Source of the DNA: Candidatus Melainabacteria bacterium | GTDB taxonomy: Bacteria; Actinomycetota; Actinomycetes; Mycobacteriales; Pseudonocardiaceae | NCBI GenBank assembly: GCA_903970565.1 | Contig: CAJCJE010000955.1 | Location: forward strand, 1 to 5,772 | Direction of reading: 5' to 3' | DNA: 5,772 bases | In this document: one piece after another, positions 5,303-5,772 of the stretch | How positions within the stretch are numbered: the stretch's first letter is position 1 | Layout of the letters: every line of letters begins with the position of its first letter | The notes under the pieces: generated by a model | The model's input: only the letters and a program-made list of their open reading frames with translations | Databases searched by the model: none | Told to the model about the DNA's origin: nothing | Position numbers and translations under genes: made by a program

Positions 5303-5772
5303 AGTTGAGCCCCTCTCCCACCGCGCGGCGCAACGACGACCACCGTCGACAGGTACGGCGCGTCGCCGGCCGTCCGGCCGGCACCGTCCACCGTGCTTGC
5401 GGTGTGTTCGTCAGTTCCGGTCACGGAAGCCGGTTCCGCTATGTCTACTTCGGACAGTGGCAGCACCCGTGCGTCCCGCGTGCCGAGATGTTCGGCGTAC
5501 ACCGCGCGGTCCAGTGCCCCGGACCTCGTGATGACGTCGCGCAATGCGCCGAGTCTGCGCCCGCCCTTGTAGATGACGACCGTACCGCCTCGCTCGATCT
5601 GCTGCGCCACGGCGGTGACGTTGCGCGTCACCGGCAGTACCGTCAGTGGCTCGGCGCCTTCCACCAGCGTGATCCCGGCCGCACTCGCCGCCGCCTGCAT
5701 CGCGGTGATCCCCGGCACGGTGCGGATATCGGCCTCGGGCAGGAGTTCGTGGACGGTCGCGGCCAGGTAGCC
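5299..5772 (-). CDS. cobI: Precorrin-2 C20-methyltransferase, C-terminal part (5' end beyond the window)
   Basis: The frame is open to the right edge, giving the last 157 residues; the N-terminal third or so lies outside. CobI (CbiL in the anaerobic route) uses SAM to methylate C20 of precorrin-2 to make precorrin-3A. Supporting motifs are TVPGITAMQAAASAAG near 5721-5674, LPVTRN, VVIYKGGRRLGALRDVI near 5578-5530, YAEHLGT, and the closing APYLSTVVVV. An Ala/Thr/Gly-rich segment of about 26 residues (about 5365-5442) sits just before APYLST, where I expect the family to be shorter. The stop TGA overlaps the cobM start as GTGA, so the two are probably translationally coupled and share a promoter outside the window. 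Confidence 0.9.
   Translation of the reverse strand, partial: GYLAATVHELLPEADIRTVPGITAMQAAASAAGITLVEGAEPLTVLPVTRNVTAVAQQIERGGTVVIYKGGRRLGALRDVITRSGALDRAVYAEHLGTRDARVLPLSEVDIAEPASVTGTDEHTASTVDGAGRTAGDAPYLSTVVVVAPRGGRGAQL
5310..5319 (-). promoter_or_regulatory. Ribosome binding site of cobM
   Basis: The minus strand reads GGGAGAGGGG inside the end of cobI, followed by a seven-base spacer and the GTG start at 5302. It supports the overlapping GTGA start for cobM. Confidence 0.65.

Noticed and set aside
3731..5308. A 525-codon plus-strand open frame opposite cobM
   Set aside because: It is Gly/Arg-rich with no recognisable motif and mirrors the cobM gene, whose protein has clear family motifs. 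Long antisense frames are common at this GC content.

Overview
The window is a very GC-rich, actinomycete-like stretch. Nearly all of it is a minus-strand block of corrin-ring (cobalamin, vitamin B12) biosynthesis genes. GC dominates third codon positions in every real gene. CobI and CobJ are separate proteins here, and CobJ is fused to CbiG. That differs from the CobI-CobJ fusion known in mycobacteria and points more to Pseudonocardiales- or Streptomyces-type organisms. The taxon is an inference only.

In transcription order (right to left): a 5'-truncated cobI (5772-5299; precorrin-2 C20-methyltransferase) overlaps cobM by four bases (5302-3746; precorrin-4 C11-methyltransferase). This CobM carries a tail of about 250 residues that is not part of the normal enzyme. 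A 526-base interval (3745-3220) follows. It holds a six-copy 17-bp tandem repeat that reaches into the cobM stop codon, a strong 13-bp hairpin with a competing third arm, a small frame-disrupted reading frame of unknown function, and a second pair of competing hairpins. Then comes cobL (3219-2029; a CbiE-CbiT type precorrin-6Y methyltransferase/decarboxylase), which overlaps a cbiG-cobJ fusion gene (2032-272) by four bases. Last is a small ferredoxin-like gene (232-41) that has lost three of its eight expected cluster cysteines. Bases 1-40 hold nothing I can support beyond a 10-bp palindrome (22-31).

Together CobI, CobJ, CobM and CobL methylate the tetrapyrrole at C20, C17, C11 and C5/C15, and CobL also decarboxylates the ring C acetate. 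The CbiG domain is the ring-opening hydrolase known from the anaerobic route. No CobG, CobF, CobK or CobH is visible, so whether the pathway is aerobic, anaerobic or mixed cannot be settled from this window.

I see no clear case for a wholly new system. The most unusual points are the CobM tail, the cysteine-depleted ferredoxin, and the structured, repeat-bearing interval that splits an otherwise tightly coupled operon.
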